From NCBI GenBank assembly GCA_023453025.1, contig JAEXUD010000006.1, positions 62,001-126,000 on the forward strand: DNA of 64,000 nt, written 5' to 3'. The notes under the pieces were generated by a model that saw only the letters and a program-made list of their open reading frames with translations, did not search any database and was not told the DNA's origin. Both the position numbers and the translations under genes were made by a program. The DNA comes from Bacillota bacterium (GTDB lineage Bacteria; Bacillota; Clostridia; Tissierellales; Sedimentibacteraceae). Position 1 is the stretch's first letter, and each line of letters starts with the position of its first letter. Positions 26,058 to 35,304 of this stretch are shown here, piece after piece.

Positions 26058-26834
26058 ATGAAAAAAGCAATAGTTGTTGCCAGCTTTGGATGCTCAATCA
26101 GGAATTCGAGAGAAAAATATATTGAAACCATTGAAAATGCTGTCAGGAATACATACAAGGATATTGACTGCTTCAGAGTATTTACATCTGAAATTATAAG
26201 AAAAAAGATGAAAAGAGAAGAAAATCTCGATATTGACAACATGAAAAGCTGTTTGCAGAGGCTGAAGCAAGACGGATACACACATGTCTATGTATCCGTT
26301 ACTCATGTTATACCGGGCTTTGAATATGAGAAAATTTTAAGAGCTGTGCATGATTATAAAAGTGATTTTGAGGAAATCAAAGCAGCAAGAACATTTTTGG
26401 ACGAACAAATGGGAGAAACTGAAATCAGCGTTGTAAAATCCTATATTGACACGAATCTGGAGGATGATGAAGCAGTAGTATTGGTGGGACACGGTTCGGA
26501 GCATGATGCCCATAAATACTATAAAGAATTTGAGGAGCTTCTAAGAAATCATGTAAAAAATTCCCACATGGTCAATGTTGAAGGAAATCCATACATTGAG
26601 GATATATTAGAGGAATTGAAAGAAAAAAATTACACAAAAATCTACCTCTATCCATTTTTAATAGTATCAGGAGATCATGCCATGAACGATATTGGTTCGG
26701 ATGATGAGGAATCAATAAAATCAAAAATTATCAACAATGGATTTGATGTAAATATGTTTTTTACCGGATTGGGAGAAAACGAGAATGCGGTTAACTTATT
26801 TGTTAACAGGCTGAAGGAGATTTTAACTGTATAA
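26058..26834 (+). CDS. cbiK: Cytosolic sirohydrochlorin cobaltochelatase
   Basis: CbiK inserts cobalt into sirohydrochlorin, the committed entry to the anaerobic pathway. Without any signal peptide it begins KKAIVVASFGCSIRNSREKYI and shows the histidine motifs VLVGHGSEHDAHKYY and PFLIVSGDHAMNDIG. It is a clear paralogue of the exported version at 9973-10890, sharing the DNDNM-type helix and the GDHAxND motif. AGGAGG precedes its ATG, 22 bases after the exporter permease. With it, the window encodes every ring-building step from sirohydrochlorin to cobyrinate. Confidence 0.95.
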   Translation: MKKAIVVASFGCSIRNSREKYIETIENAVRNTYKDIDCFRVFTSEIIRKKMKREENLDIDNMKSCLQRLKQDGYTHVYVSVTHVIPGFEYEKILRAVHDYKSDFEEIKAARTFLDEQMGETEISVVKSYIDTNLEDDEAVVLVGHGSEHDAHKYYKEFEELLRNHVKNSHMVNVEGNPYIEDILEELKEKNYTKIYLYPFLIVSGDHAMNDIGSDDEESIKSKIINNGFDVNMFFTGLGENENAVNLFVNRLKEILTV

Positions 26835-26847
26835 ATTAAGAGCAGTC

Positions 26848-26896
26848 ACCCGCTCACGGTTTCGGACACGAAAAATTCTAAAGTTCATTGCGGCTA
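26848..26896 (+). repeat. 49-base interspersed repeat, copy 2, plus hairpin
   Basis: Starts ACCCGCTCACGGTTTCGGAC and matches 11656-11704 with five changes. It is followed by a hairpin GCTTGCAAACTCGCTGACGC / CAGTGCAAGC at about 26908-26941. Its CTCGCTGACGCTC centre resembles centres in the composite repeats at 10990 and 42544. The element lies between cbiK and trmO. Confidence 0.75.
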
Positions 26897-26974
26897 AAAA
26901 TCCTACAGCTTGCAAACTCGCTGACGCTCAAACAGTGCAAGCTGCTTAACGGATTTTTAATGTGGAGGAGAGTT

Positions 26975-27382
26975 ATGAATTTAAAAAAGATTGGTGTTAT
27001 TCACAGCATTTATGAAAAAAAAGGAGATGCCCCAAGGCAAGGAAAGCTTTCAAGTCAAGAGTCTACAATTGAAATATTTCCGGAGTATGCCGGTGGATTG
27101 GAGGGGATTGAAGAGTTAAGTCACATAATAGTTCTATATTGGGGAGATAGAGCAAACAGAGAAACACTTAAATCAACACCACCGGGAAGCGAAGCAGAAA
27201 AAGGAGTTTTTTCGATAAGATCTCCTCACAGACCTAATCCAATAGCCTTATGCGTTTGCAAGATAATCTCTATAGATGTAAACAAAATAACAGTTACAGG
27301 CTTGGATGCGTTTGACAACAGTCCTTTGTTAGACATAAAGGTTTATGTGCCAAAGATAGATACTGATAAGGATTATGAATAA
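26975..27382 (+). CDS. trmO: TrmO-family tRNA methyltransferase (UPF0066/TsaA)
   Basis: A 135-residue member of the TrmO/YaeB family, whose characterised members N6-methylate the threonylcarbamoyl group of t6A37 in tRNA. The hallmark is GVFSIRSPHRPNPIALCVC, preceded by GIEELSHIIVLYWGDRAN and followed by DAFDNSPLLDIKVYVP. I choose ATG 26975 because GGAGGAG lies seven bases upstream; the longer frame from 26888 runs through the repeat. Short forms like this lack the C-terminal domain of YaeB. Its place between cbiK and metal-uptake genes raises the possibility of a role other than tRNA modification. Confidence 0.88.
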   Translation: MNLKKIGVIHSIYEKKGDAPRQGKLSSQESTIEIFPEYAGGLEGIEELSHIIVLYWGDRANRETLKSTPPGSEAEKGVFSIRSPHRPNPIALCVCKIISIDVNKITVTGLDAFDNSPLLDIKVYVPKIDTDKDYE

Positions 27383-27454
27383 TTTAAGTTATTTATGCAG
27401 CATGGATTAAAGGCTACCATAGCTTTAACATAAATTATATTAGGAGGAACAAAA

Positions 27455-29005
27455 ATGAGGAGTTTAAAGAAAGTATTTCTTTTAGTTTCTTTAGTATTAG
27501 TGGTTGTTCTGTCTTTAACCGGATGCGGACAAAATACTCAAGCTCAAGGTACCCAAGCTCAAGGAAATGCAGATGAAGATGCCAGCACACCTTTATCACA
27601 GACATATAACGGTTCAGCAAAAGGTTATAAGGGGGAGGTCCCGGTAACTGTAGAGATTGGAGAAGATGGCTCAATATCAAATATAACTGTTGGAAGCCAT
27701 CAGGAAACAGATGGAATCGGAAGTATCGCAGCAGAAAAAATACCACATGCGATAGTAGAAAGTCAGTCATTAGATGTTGATGTCGTATCGGGTGCCACAG
27801 TTACAAGTGAAGCAGTTATCGCAGCCGTTGCAAATGCTTTAGAGTCTGCAGGCATTGATACAAGCAGCTTCAATTACACACCGGCAGTAAATTTAGATGA
27901 AGCTGTTGTAGAAATTAATCTGGAGGCAATGCCTGAAAAGAAAGAAATAACTGAAACCATCACTATAACAGATGCAAAGGGGAGAGAAGTGGAAATAGGA
28001 TTGCCTATATCCTCATATGCAATCAGTACAATGGATGTAATTGATTATATTATCCCCATAAAAGGTGAAGAGGCATTTCATATGCTGGTTGGATCAGGTC
28101 AGGACGGCGGACATGGTTTAAATAAATACGCAAAATTATATACACCAATCGTAGGAAATTATATGGAGCATACAGGGCAAATATCGGATCATAACGCACC
28201 ATTTGATCTTGAAATGATATTGGCGATGCAGCCGGATGTTTTAATTGCAAATTCTGCAATGGCAGCTCATAAATATGCCCTTGAAATCGAAGAACAATTG
28301 ACACAGGCCGGAATTAAAATTGTATTAATTGACGTTCCGGGGAAAAAACTGGACAGTTCAGTACAACAAACAATGAAAATTTTAGGACAAGTATTTCAGG
28401 AAGAAGAAAAGGCTGCTGAAGTAAGTAAATTTATCAATCAACAATATGAGCTTATAGCATCTAAAAATTTAAAAGAAAAATCCGACAGGCCAACTGTTTA
28501 TTATGAAAAGTCAGGGTACAGAGATGTATTCGGTTCAACTTCCACAAGCAAAAGCGGATGGGGATTAGCAGTAGATATTGCAGGCGGTAAAAACATAGCA
28601 GACGAGCTGTTACTGGATACTGCTGCTCAAGGAGGCTCAGGAAATACATTGGACCCTGAATTCGTGCTTGATTCTGATCCTGATTTCATAGTGGTAAGCG
28701 GAATTAACGATGGATGGCTTGACAGTATAACTGAAAAACAAGACTGTCAATTCGACATAGTAAACAGAAACGGATGGAGCAATTTAAAAGCTGTTAAGAA
28801 CAAAGATTTATATGAATTTGCTCATTCCACAAGCAGGTCAATATTTGCTTTCTATCCCGCCTTAAAAATGGCAACAATTTTTTATCCGGAAGAATTTGAA
28901 GGAGTAAACCCGGAAGCAGTGCTAGATGAATTTTTTGATAGATTTGCGTTAGTTGACAGCAGTATAAGTACTTGGTTTAACAGTCTGGAAGAGTGCGGTA
29001 ATTAA
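27455..29005 (+). CDS. FMN-binding domain fused to ABC substrate-binding lipoprotein
   Basis: A 516-residue lipoprotein with the lipid cysteine at residue 24 (LSLTGC). Residues about 45-135 form an FMN_bind domain, as in RnfG/NqrC, with the covalent flavinylation motif SGATVTS at 112-118, where Thr117 is the expected FMN site. Residues about 160-505 form a cluster A-II binding protein with MDVIDYIIPIKGEEAFHM, FDLEMILAMQPDVLIANS and SGWGLAVDIAGGKNIADE. The permease and ATPase genes follow directly. I infer that the flavin may reduce a bound metal complex outside the cell before import. ApbE, needed for flavinylation, is not in the window. Confidence 0.92.
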   Translation: MRSLKKVFLLVSLVLVVVLSLTGCGQNTQAQGTQAQGNADEDASTPLSQTYNGSAKGYKGEVPVTVEIGEDGSISNITVGSHQETDGIGSIAAEKIPHAIVESQSLDVDVVSGATVTSEAVIAAVANALESAGIDTSSFNYTPAVNLDEAVVEINLEAMPEKKEITETITITDAKGREVEIGLPISSYAISTMDVIDYIIPIKGEEAFHMLVGSGQDGGHGLNKYAKLYTPIVGNYMEHTGQISDHNAPFDLEMILAMQPDVLIANSAMAAHKYALEIEEQLTQAGIKIVLIDVPGKKLDSSVQQTMKILGQVFQEEEKAAEVSKFINQQYELIASKNLKEKSDRPTVYYEKSGYRDVFGSTSTSKSGWGLAVDIAGGKNIADELLLDTAAQGGSGNTLDPEFVLDSDPDFIVVSGINDGWLDSITEKQDCQFDIVNRNGWSNLKAVKNKDLYEFAHSTSRSIFAFYPALKMATIFYPEEFEGVNPEAVLDEFFDRFALVDSSISTWFNSLEECGN

Positions 29006-29010
29006 AATAT

Positions 29011-29033
29011 ATGCGAAGGCCGGACCTTCGCAT
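29011..29033 (+). other. Hairpin between FMN/binding lipoprotein and permease genes
   Basis: ATGCGAAGG/CCTTCGCAT arms around CCGGA, followed by TCTTTTA. It could be a weak terminator. The parallel position of the hairpin at 22582 suggests the same role: more binding protein than permease. Confidence 0.65.
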
Positions 29034-29065
29034 TCTTTTAAATTTGTAATATTGAGGGTGAATTT

Positions 29066-30127
29066 ATGAAGGCTGGTAAAACAATTGAACTTATAAGCGA
29101 TAACAGAAAATTGTACAATAATTTGATTAAAAAGAGGATTCTGATAATCAGCATACTATCAGCAGGACTTGTTATTTTATTTTTATTTAATATTTCCATA
29201 GGTTCATCCTCTATAAGCATAAATCAGATTTTAAGAGTGTTATTTCTTAATGAAGGTGAAGGAAATAACGTAATGATTATAAAAGATGTCAGATTACCCA
29301 TGGCGCTTATGGCAATAGTGGTAGGCGGAGCATTAGGGATAGGGGGATGTGAAATTCAGACGATACTGAGAAACCCCATAGCAAGCCCTTATACCTTGGG
29401 TATATCCTCTGCGGCATCTTTTGGCGCTGCAATGGGATTAATATTAAACAGCAGTGTGTTGAATCTGCCTGAAACCTTAGCAGTAACAGGCAATGCATTT
29501 TTCTTTACGCTTGTTGTGTCTGCTTCGATATACATATTTTCAATGCAAAGGCAGATAGGTAAAACAGCAATTATTTTGTTTGGTGTTGCTCTGAATTTTC
29601 TATTCAGTTCTTTAACAATGATATTGCAGTATATAGCAGATGAAGACCAGCTGCAAAGCCTGATTTTCTGGAATTTTGGAAGCCTGTTAAAAACAACATG
29701 GACCAAATTTTGGATTGTATGTATGGTCTTGGTTATATGTATGATAATTTTGTATAAAAATGCATGGAAATTGACAGCCATGACTCTTGAAGATACAAAA
29801 GCAAAAAGTATCGGGGTTGATACAAGTAAAGTAAGGCGGCTGGTCATTCTGGTAACATCTTTAGCTTCAGCTGTTGCAGTGAGCTTTGTAGGAACTATTG
29901 GATTTGTAGGCTTAGTGGCACCTCATATAGCAAGGTTGACTGTAGGGGAAGACCAGCGGTTTTTTATGCCCTTATCAGCCCTGTTAGGCGGGTTTATTTT
30001 GTCATTGGCATTTTTATTAAGCAAATTAATAATTTCGGGAGTGATTTTACCAATTGGGTTAGTTACATCAGTAATAGGAATCCCATTTTTTATGGCCATA
30101 ATTTTCAGTAAAATGAGGAGTATGTAA
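29066..30127 (+). CDS. FecCD-family ABC importer permease
   Basis: The third FecCD-type permease in the window, 353 residues. It shows VRLPMALMAIVVGGALGIGG, LRNPIASPYTLGISSAASFG and IGFVGLVAPHIARLTVGED. GAGGGTG precedes ATG 29066. Its stop TAA overlaps the ATPase start by one base (TAATG). It should form the channel for ligand bound by the flavin-fused lipoprotein. It differs in motif detail from the other two permeases, so the three importers probably have different ligands. Confidence 0.93.
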   Translation: MKAGKTIELISDNRKLYNNLIKKRILIISILSAGLVILFLFNISIGSSSISINQILRVLFLNEGEGNNVMIIKDVRLPMALMAIVVGGALGIGGCEIQTILRNPIASPYTLGISSAASFGAAMGLILNSSVLNLPETLAVTGNAFFFTLVVSASIYIFSMQRQIGKTAIILFGVALNFLFSSLTMILQYIADEDQLQSLIFWNFGSLLKTTWTKFWIVCMVLVICMIILYKNAWKLTAMTLEDTKAKSIGVDTSKVRRLVILVTSLASAVAVSFVGTIGFVGLVAPHIARLTVGEDQRFFMPLSALLGGFILSLAFLLSKLIISGVILPIGLVTSVIGIPFFMAIIFSKMRSM

Positions 30128-30909
30128 TGTTAAAGGTTAACAATTTAATATTTTCATATAGAGAAAGTAATAAAAGTGTTTTTGATAATTTAAGTGTTGA
30201 GTTTAAAGAAGGCTTTAATGTAATTCTTGGTCCCAATGGAGCCGGAAAATCCACATTAGTGAAGGCTATTTTCGGGTTGCTGGATTATAATGGTGATATA
30301 TATTATGGTTATAAAAATGTCTCTCAGATGAAAATAGGCGAAAGAGTTGAATTAATGTCATACCTTCCGCAAATGGATTTAGATATTTCATCTTTAACCG
30401 TCCTGGAAATGGTGCTTTTGGGAAGATTGCCGGAGCTTGGTCATAGGGTTTCAGATGAAGATCTGGATATAGTGATGAAAACCCTTAAAGCTTTGAATAT
30501 TAATGAGCTGTCAACAAATAAATTCAGCCAATTAAGCGGCGGACAGAAAAAATTAGTATTCATTGCTCAAACCTTAGTAAGAAATCCCAGGATAATTTTA
30601 TTAGATGAACCAACAAATTCCCTGGATTTGCAAAAACAACTGGAGTTATGCCAGCTTCTTCGAAGGATAATCAAAGAAAGAAAATTAGATATGATATTGG
30701 TTCTTCATGATATTAATCTGGCCGCAAGATATGCAGACCACATTGTAATAATTACAAGTGAAGGGAAGCATTACAATTCAGGGACGGCAAAGGATATAAT
30801 CACAGAAAAAATGTTAAGAGAGGTTTATGGAGTAATAGGAAGTGTTACACTGGACGAAGAAAACAAGCCTGTAATTTCAGCAAAAAGATCTGTCAGAGAC
30901 AGTATTTGA
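30127..30909 (+). CDS. ABC importer ATPase (FhuC/BtuD-like)
   Basis: A 260-residue ATPase with GPNGAGKSTLVKA, the Q-loop YLPQMDLD, signature LSGGQKKLVFIAQTLV, Walker B IILLDEPTNSLDLQ and the switch histidine in LVLHDINLAARYAD. It couples to the permease by a one-base overlap and is the last gene of the 18-kb cbi transport run. The valS promoter starts 20 bases later. Confidence 0.94.
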   Translation: MLKVNNLIFSYRESNKSVFDNLSVEFKEGFNVILGPNGAGKSTLVKAIFGLLDYNGDIYYGYKNVSQMKIGERVELMSYLPQMDLDISSLTVLEMVLLGRLPELGHRVSDEDLDIVMKTLKALNINELSTNKFSQLSGGQKKLVFIAQTLVRNPRIILLDEPTNSLDLQKQLELCQLLRRIIKERKLDMILVLHDINLAARYADHIVIITSEGKHYNSGTAKDIITEKMLREVYGVIGSVTLDEENKPVISAKRSVRDSI

Positions 30910-30929
30910 CATTTGTAAATAAAAACCTA

Positions 30930-30958
30930 TTGACAAAAATATGAATATTTAATATTAT
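30930..30958 (+). promoter_or_regulatory. valS promoter
   Basis: TTGACA (30930-30935) and TATTAT (30953-30958) with a 17-base spacer, just upstream of the T-box leader. Confidence 0.75.
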
Positions 30959-30974
30959 GTTAAGTAATTAAATA

Positions 30975-31205
30975 AAAAGCGATGAAAAAGAGGAGTAGAT
31001 GCATAAACTTCACAGAAATTGAAGACCACCGGTTGAGAGTCTTCATAAGTCAATTTGCATTGAAGGTAGCTTTGGAGCATTTAATCCGAAGTAACAGTAG
31101 GATTAAACGGTGTATCCGTTATAAAATCAAGAGCCAGAAATGGAAATTAGGTGGTACCGCGGGTTTTCTCGTCCTTTTAGGATAAGAAGACCCGCTTTTT
31201 GCATG
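30975..31205 (+). ncRNA. T-box leader of valS
   Basis: The leader has the AGAGGAGTAGA segment near its 5' end, a probable specifier GTA (valine) at 31066-31068 in TGAAGGTAGC, and the T-box AGGTGGTACCGCGGG at about 31149-31163. The terminator arms GCGGGTTTTCTCGTCC... and AAGAAGACCCGC follow, with TTTTT. Uncharged tRNA-Val should stabilise the antiterminator. A short frame across it is not a gene. Confidence 0.95.
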
Positions 31206-31303
31206 ACCGTAAGGGAATGAACAAATTGGTAATGTAGCCTGCTAAATAGGATTACCAAAATGCTTGATTAGTAATTTCTATATAAAATGAAAGGAATGAT
31301 ATT

Positions 31304-33955
31304 ATGAATAATATACCCAGCAAGTATAATCCAAAAGAATTTGAAGAAAAAATTTATAGTATTTGGATGGAAGAGAACTGCTTCAGGGCAGAAGTAAATC
31401 CTGATAAAAAACCATTTACAATTGTGATGCCGCCTCCGAACATTACAGGACAGCTTCATATGGGTCATGCTCTTGACATGACTCTCCAGGATGTTCTCAC
31501 AAGATGGAAGAGAATGGAGGGCTTCGAAGCTTTGTGGCTGCCCGGCTCTGACCATGCAAGCATTGCAACCGAGGTTAAGGTTGTTGAAAAAATCAAAAGA
31601 GAAGAAGGAAAGTCAAAGGAAGACTTAGGAAGAGACGAATTTCTTAAAAGAGCGTGGAAATGGAAGGAAGAATACGGCGGAAGAATAGTTGAACAGGTTA
31701 AGAAGCTGGGAAATTCCTGCGACTGGTCCAGAGAAAGATTTACGATGGATGAAGGCTGCAATGAAGCGGTAAAAGAATTCTTCATCAATTTATATAACAA
31801 AGGACTTATCTACAGAGGAAACAGAATCATCAACTGGTGCCCCGACTGCCATACAACATTATCTGATGCTGAGGTTGAGCACGAGGATACACCCGGAAAT
31901 TATTATTATGTAAAATATCCGTATGCTGATAATCCTGACGAATATTTCGTTGTAGCCACCACAAGACCGGAAACCATGTTTGGTGATGTTGCCATAGCCG
32001 CACATCCTGAGGATGAAAGATATAAGCACTTAATAGGGAAAAAGGTAATTGTACCGCTGGTAGGCAGAGAAATACCTATAATAGCAGATGAATATCCGGA
32101 TATGGAGAAGGGAACAGGAGCATTAAAAATAACTCCATGTCACGACCCTAATGACTTTGAAATAGGACTCAGACATAATCTGGAACAAATCAACTGCATG
32201 AATGATGACGGCACAATGAATAAGGAAGCCGGAAAGTATAACGGTATGGATCGTTATGAATGCAGAAAAGCATTTGTTAAGGATTTAGAAGAAAGCGGCT
32301 TTATGCTGAAGACAGAAAAGACAGATCACAATGTAGGAACATGCTACAGATGCCATAATATCATAGAACCCAGAGTATCGGACCAATGGTTTGTAAGCAT
32401 GAAGACACTTGCCGAACCTGCATTAAAGGCCAGCGAGAATAAACAGGTTGAATTTGTTCCTGAACGCTTTACTAAAATATATACACACTGGCTGGAAAAT
32501 ATCAGAGACTGGTGTATATCAAGGCAGCTTTGGTGGGGGCACAGAATTCCTGCATATTACTGTCAGGACTGCGGTGAATTAATGGTAGCAAAGGATGCTC
32601 CCGAAAAATGCACTAAATGCGGCAGCAAGAATATTAAGCAGGATGAGGATGTCCTTGATACATGGTTTTCATCAGGACTCTGGCCCTTCTCAACATTGGG
32701 CTGGCCAAATGAAACAGAGGATTTAAAATATTTCTATCCTACGGATGTATTGGTAACAGGCTATGACATCATATTTTTCTGGGTTGTTCGAATGGTGTTT
32801 TCGGCATTGGAGGCAACAGGGGAATCTCCTTTCAAGCATGTGTTCATTCATGGCTTGGTTAGAGATGCCGAAGGCAGAAAAATGAGTAAATCACTAGGAA
32901 ACGGGATTGACCCTCTTGAGGTTATTGACCAGTTTGGCGCTGATGCTTTGAGATTCATGCTGATGACAGGAATTTCTCCAGGAAATGATACGCGCTTTAA
33001 CAATGATAAGCTTGAATCAAGCCGTAATTTTGCAAATAAGCTGTGGAATGCATCCAGATTTGTTCTTATGAACATCGAAGGTGATTTATCAGATGAAGAA
33101 ACAGCGAAACAACATTACAAGCTTGAAGATAAATGGATAATTTCAAGAATGAACAAGGCTGCCGGGGAAGTGAAAGAAAACCTGGACAAATTTGAATTAG
33201 GTATGGCAGCACAAAGGGTTTATGATTTCATCTGGAATGAATACTGCGACTGGTATATTGAAATTGTAAAGCCGAGATTATATGGTGAGGAAGGAACAGA
33301 TAAGGATACGGCAAGATTTGTTCTCATCAAAGTATTAAAAGATATGCTCAAGCTTTTACATCCTTTTATGCCTTTTATAACAGAAGAAATCTGGTCATAC
33401 CTCCCAAATACAAATACAAGACTTGTAAGAGCAGATTGGCCGCTGTATAATGAAGATGAAAACTTCGCAGAGGCAGAAGCCAATATGGAATTTATAATGG
33501 AGGCTGTAAGAAGTATTCGTAATACAAGAGCTGAAATGAATGTAGCACCGTCAAGAAAAGCCAGAGCGATTTTTATACCTAACAAGGATATGGTTGGCGA
33601 ATATATTCAATCAGGAGCTGAGCATTTTGCAACATTGGCTAATATTACAGAGGTAAAAATTATAAATGATAAAAATTTGATAAGCGAGGATACGGCATCA
33701 TCAGTAATTGACGGTACTGAGATATATCTGCCGCTGTCAGATTTAATTGATTATGAAAAAGAAATTGAAAGACTTGAAAAAGAAAAGTCAAGACTTGACG
33801 GTGAGCTTAACAGGGTTAACAATAAACTGGGAAACGAAAAATTTATCAGCAAAGCACCTGAAAGTGTGATTAATGATGAAAAGGAAAAGCTTGAAAAATA
33901 CCAGTCAATGATGGATAAGGTTGTAGAAAGATTGGAACATCTAAAAAATAAATAG
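31304..33955 (+). CDS. valS: Valyl-tRNA synthetase
   Basis: A full-length class I synthetase of 883 residues. [16 protein letters not shown] carries the HIGH-type motif, [11 protein letters not shown] carries KMSKS, and [12 protein letters not shown] belongs to the editing domain. A zinc-type cluster CQDCGEL...CTKCGSK lies around residues 420-445. The C-terminus ends in a coiled coil ([18 protein letters not shown]), as in bacterial ValRS. AAAGGAATG precedes the ATG. It charges tRNA-Val in the cytosol and is controlled by the T-box. Confidence 0.98.
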   Translation: MNNIPSKYNPKEFEEKIYSIWMEENCFRAEVNPDKKPFTIVMPPPNITGQLHMGHALDMTLQDVLTRWKRMEGFEALWLPGSDHASIATEVKVVEKIKREEGKSKEDLGRDEFLKRAWKWKEEYGGRIVEQVKKLGNSCDWSRERFTMDEGCNEAVKEFFINLYNKGLIYRGNRIINWCPDCHTTLSDAEVEHEDTPGNYYYVKYPYADNPDEYFVVATTRPETMFGDVAIAAHPEDERYKHLIGKKVIVPLVGREIPIIADEYPDMEKGTGALKITPCHDPNDFEIGLRHNLEQINCMNDDGTMNKEAGKYNGMDRYECRKAFVKDLEESGFMLKTEKTDHNVGTCYRCHNIIEPRVSDQWFVSMKTLAEPALKASENKQVEFVPERFTKIYTHWLENIRDWCISRQLWWGHRIPAYYCQDCGELMVAKDAPEKCTKCGSKNIKQDEDVLDTWFSSGLWPFSTLGWPNETEDLKYFYPTDVLVTGYDIIFFWVVRMVFSALEATGESPFKHVFIHGLVRDAEGRKMSKSLGNGIDPLEVIDQFGADALRFMLMTGISPGNDTRFNNDKLESSRNFANKLWNASRFVLMNIEGDLSDEETAKQHYKLEDKWIISRMNKAAGEVKENLDKFELGMAAQRVYDFIWNEYCDWYIEIVKPRLYGEEGTDKDTARFVLIKVLKDMLKLLHPFMPFITEEIWSYLPNTNTRLVRADWPLYNEDENFAEAEANMEFIMEAVRSIRNTRAEMNVAPSRKARAIFIPNKDMVGEYIQSGAEHFATLANITEVKIINDKNLISEDTASSVIDGTEIYLPLSDLIDYEKEIERLEKEKSRLDGELNRVNNKLGNEKFISKAPESVINDEKEKLEKYQSMMDKVVERLEHLKNK

Positions 33956-33966
33956 CAAATAACAGG

Positions 33967-34009
33967 TACGGTTCTTTTTGTTATGAAAGTGCATAACGAA
34001 AGAACCGTC
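33967..34009 (+). other. Hairpin between valS and the FMN enzyme gene
   Basis: ACGGTTCTTT...GTTATG and CATAAC...AAAGAACCGT form two stacked stems. No T-run follows. It could stabilise the valS 3' end. Confidence 0.6.
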
Positions 34010-34027
34010 ACAAAAGGGAGGACAAAA

Positions 34028-35044
34028 ATGAACTATCAAGAAGTATTGGAGAATGCAAAAAAAAAGATGGCACCCAACTGCAGAGTGTGCAAGGAATGCA
34101 ACGGGGCAGTATGTAAAGGAGAAATTCCGGGAACAGGCGGAAAGGGAAACGGCAATGCTTTCAAGATTTGTATCGATTTCCTGGCATCAGTAAAGATTAA
34201 ATTGGATACTATCTACCTGAACGAAGGGCAAGATACCTCAATATCATTTTTTGGTAAAGACTTTAAATATCCTTTTTTTGTGGCACCAATCGGCGGTATG
34301 AATTTAAATTACAATGGAGCTATTACAGAATCAGAATATATTGATGCAGTTGTAAAGGGTTCATTGAAGGCAGGTACTGCTGCATTTACAGGGGATGGAG
34401 CAGCTGACAGCTTATTTCTTGATAGTCTGCCTTACATTAAGGCAGCAAACGGTGTTGCGGTTCCGACAATAAAGCCGTGGAAAAACGAAAAGGCTCTTGA
34501 AAAAATAAAAATGCTTGAAGAAGCCGGTGCTATGGCTTTCGCAATGGATATAGATTCGGCAGGTTTAATAAACCTTGCTTTAGCGGGAAAACCGGTTTCG
34601 GCAAAAAGTGTTGAAGAATTATCTGAATTAACTTCTTCAACAAAGGTGCCTTTCATAGTCAAAGGAGTTATGACTAAGGAAGGAGCTTTAAAAGCTTTAA
34701 AGGCAGGTGCTTACGGTATAGTAGTTTCCTCTCACGGCGGCAGAGTTCTTCAGGATGCCGCTGCAACCTGTGCAGTACTTCCTGAAATCAGAGAAGCGGT
34801 TGGGGATAAATTAAAAATATTCGTAGACGGAGGCATACGTTCAGGCGCCGATGTATTTAAAGCAATTGCATTAGGAGCAGATGCTGCACTAATTGGCAGG
34901 CCATATGTTATAGCCGCATTTGGCGGAGGAGCAGAAGGCGTAGAGCTTTATACAGAAAAAATCGGTGCGGAGTTAAGAGATATAATGATTATGTCCGGTT
35001 GCAAAAGCCTGAAAGACATAACAAGAGATAAAATAGTTTTATAA
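34028..35044 (+). CDS. FMN-dependent alpha-hydroxy-acid dehydrogenase family protein
   Basis: A TIM-barrel flavoenzyme of the lactate/glycolate oxidase superfamily. It shows YPFFVAPIGGMN, the active-site-type VVSSHGGRVLQD with the catalytic histidine-glycine segment, and the FMN phosphate site VDGGIRSGADVFKAI...ALIGRPY. ATG 34028 has GGGAGG eight bases upstream; the frame extends 15 codons further with no such site. The N-terminus carries a cysteine cluster, CRVCKECNGAVC, not found in ordinary lactate oxidases, so a bound metal or disulfide is possible. Substrate is unknown. It appears monocistronic, ending at a strong hairpin. Confidence 0.88.
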   Translation: MNYQEVLENAKKKMAPNCRVCKECNGAVCKGEIPGTGGKGNGNAFKICIDFLASVKIKLDTIYLNEGQDTSISFFGKDFKYPFFVAPIGGMNLNYNGAITESEYIDAVVKGSLKAGTAAFTGDGAADSLFLDSLPYIKAANGVAVPTIKPWKNEKALEKIKMLEEAGAMAFAMDIDSAGLINLALAGKPVSAKSVEELSELTSSTKVPFIVKGVMTKEGALKALKAGAYGIVVSSHGGRVLQDAAATCAVLPEIREAVGDKLKIFVDGGIRSGADVFKAIALGADAALIGRPYVIAAFGGGAEGVELYTEKIGAELRDIMIMSGCKSLKDITRDKIVL

Positions 35045-35058
35045 TATTCCTATATATA

Positions 35059-35116
35059 TTTTGGGGACTGTTCTTTTCGCTAAGTATTTGTTTAACGAAA
35101 AGAACAGTCCCCAAAA
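35059..35116. terminator. Bidirectional terminator-like hairpin
   Basis: TTTTGGGGACTGTTCTTTTCG and CGAAAAGAACAGTCCCCAAAA are perfect long arms around a 15-base loop. Flanking T and A runs allow termination from either side. Confidence 0.85.
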
Positions 35117-35151
35117 TTATTGTTTGTATTCATAATAACACCTTTATTCTA

Positions 35152-35304
35152 TTAGTCTTCTTCTTGCCTTAATCCTCTTTCGTGCAATTCACATTCCTTT
35201 TGGCTGCATTTGCTGTCAACATTATATATGCATGTAATTGTTCCGCATTTTCTGAAAGTCATTTTTGCAACTACATCTCTGATATCTTTCACTGCTGTGT
35301 TCAT
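35152..35304 (-). CDS. Small Cys-rich protein, DUF1540-like
   Basis: A 50-residue protein with four cysteines in CGTITCIYNVDSKCSQKEC, a spacing like DUF1540 zinc-binding peptides. I choose the ATG at 35304 because ATATGGAGGT lies just upstream; a longer frame to 35406 starts in A/T-rich noncoding DNA. Function is unknown; DUF1540 proteins are common in spore-forming and related Clostridia. It stands alone on the minus strand. The stretch 35305-35531 shows no other gene. Confidence 0.75.
   Translation of the reverse strand: MNTAVKDIRDVVAKMTFRKCGTITCIYNVDSKCSQKECELHERGLRQEED

Noticed and set aside
30982..31185. Plus-strand frame before valS
   Set aside because: It is T-box leader sequence, explained by RNA structure.
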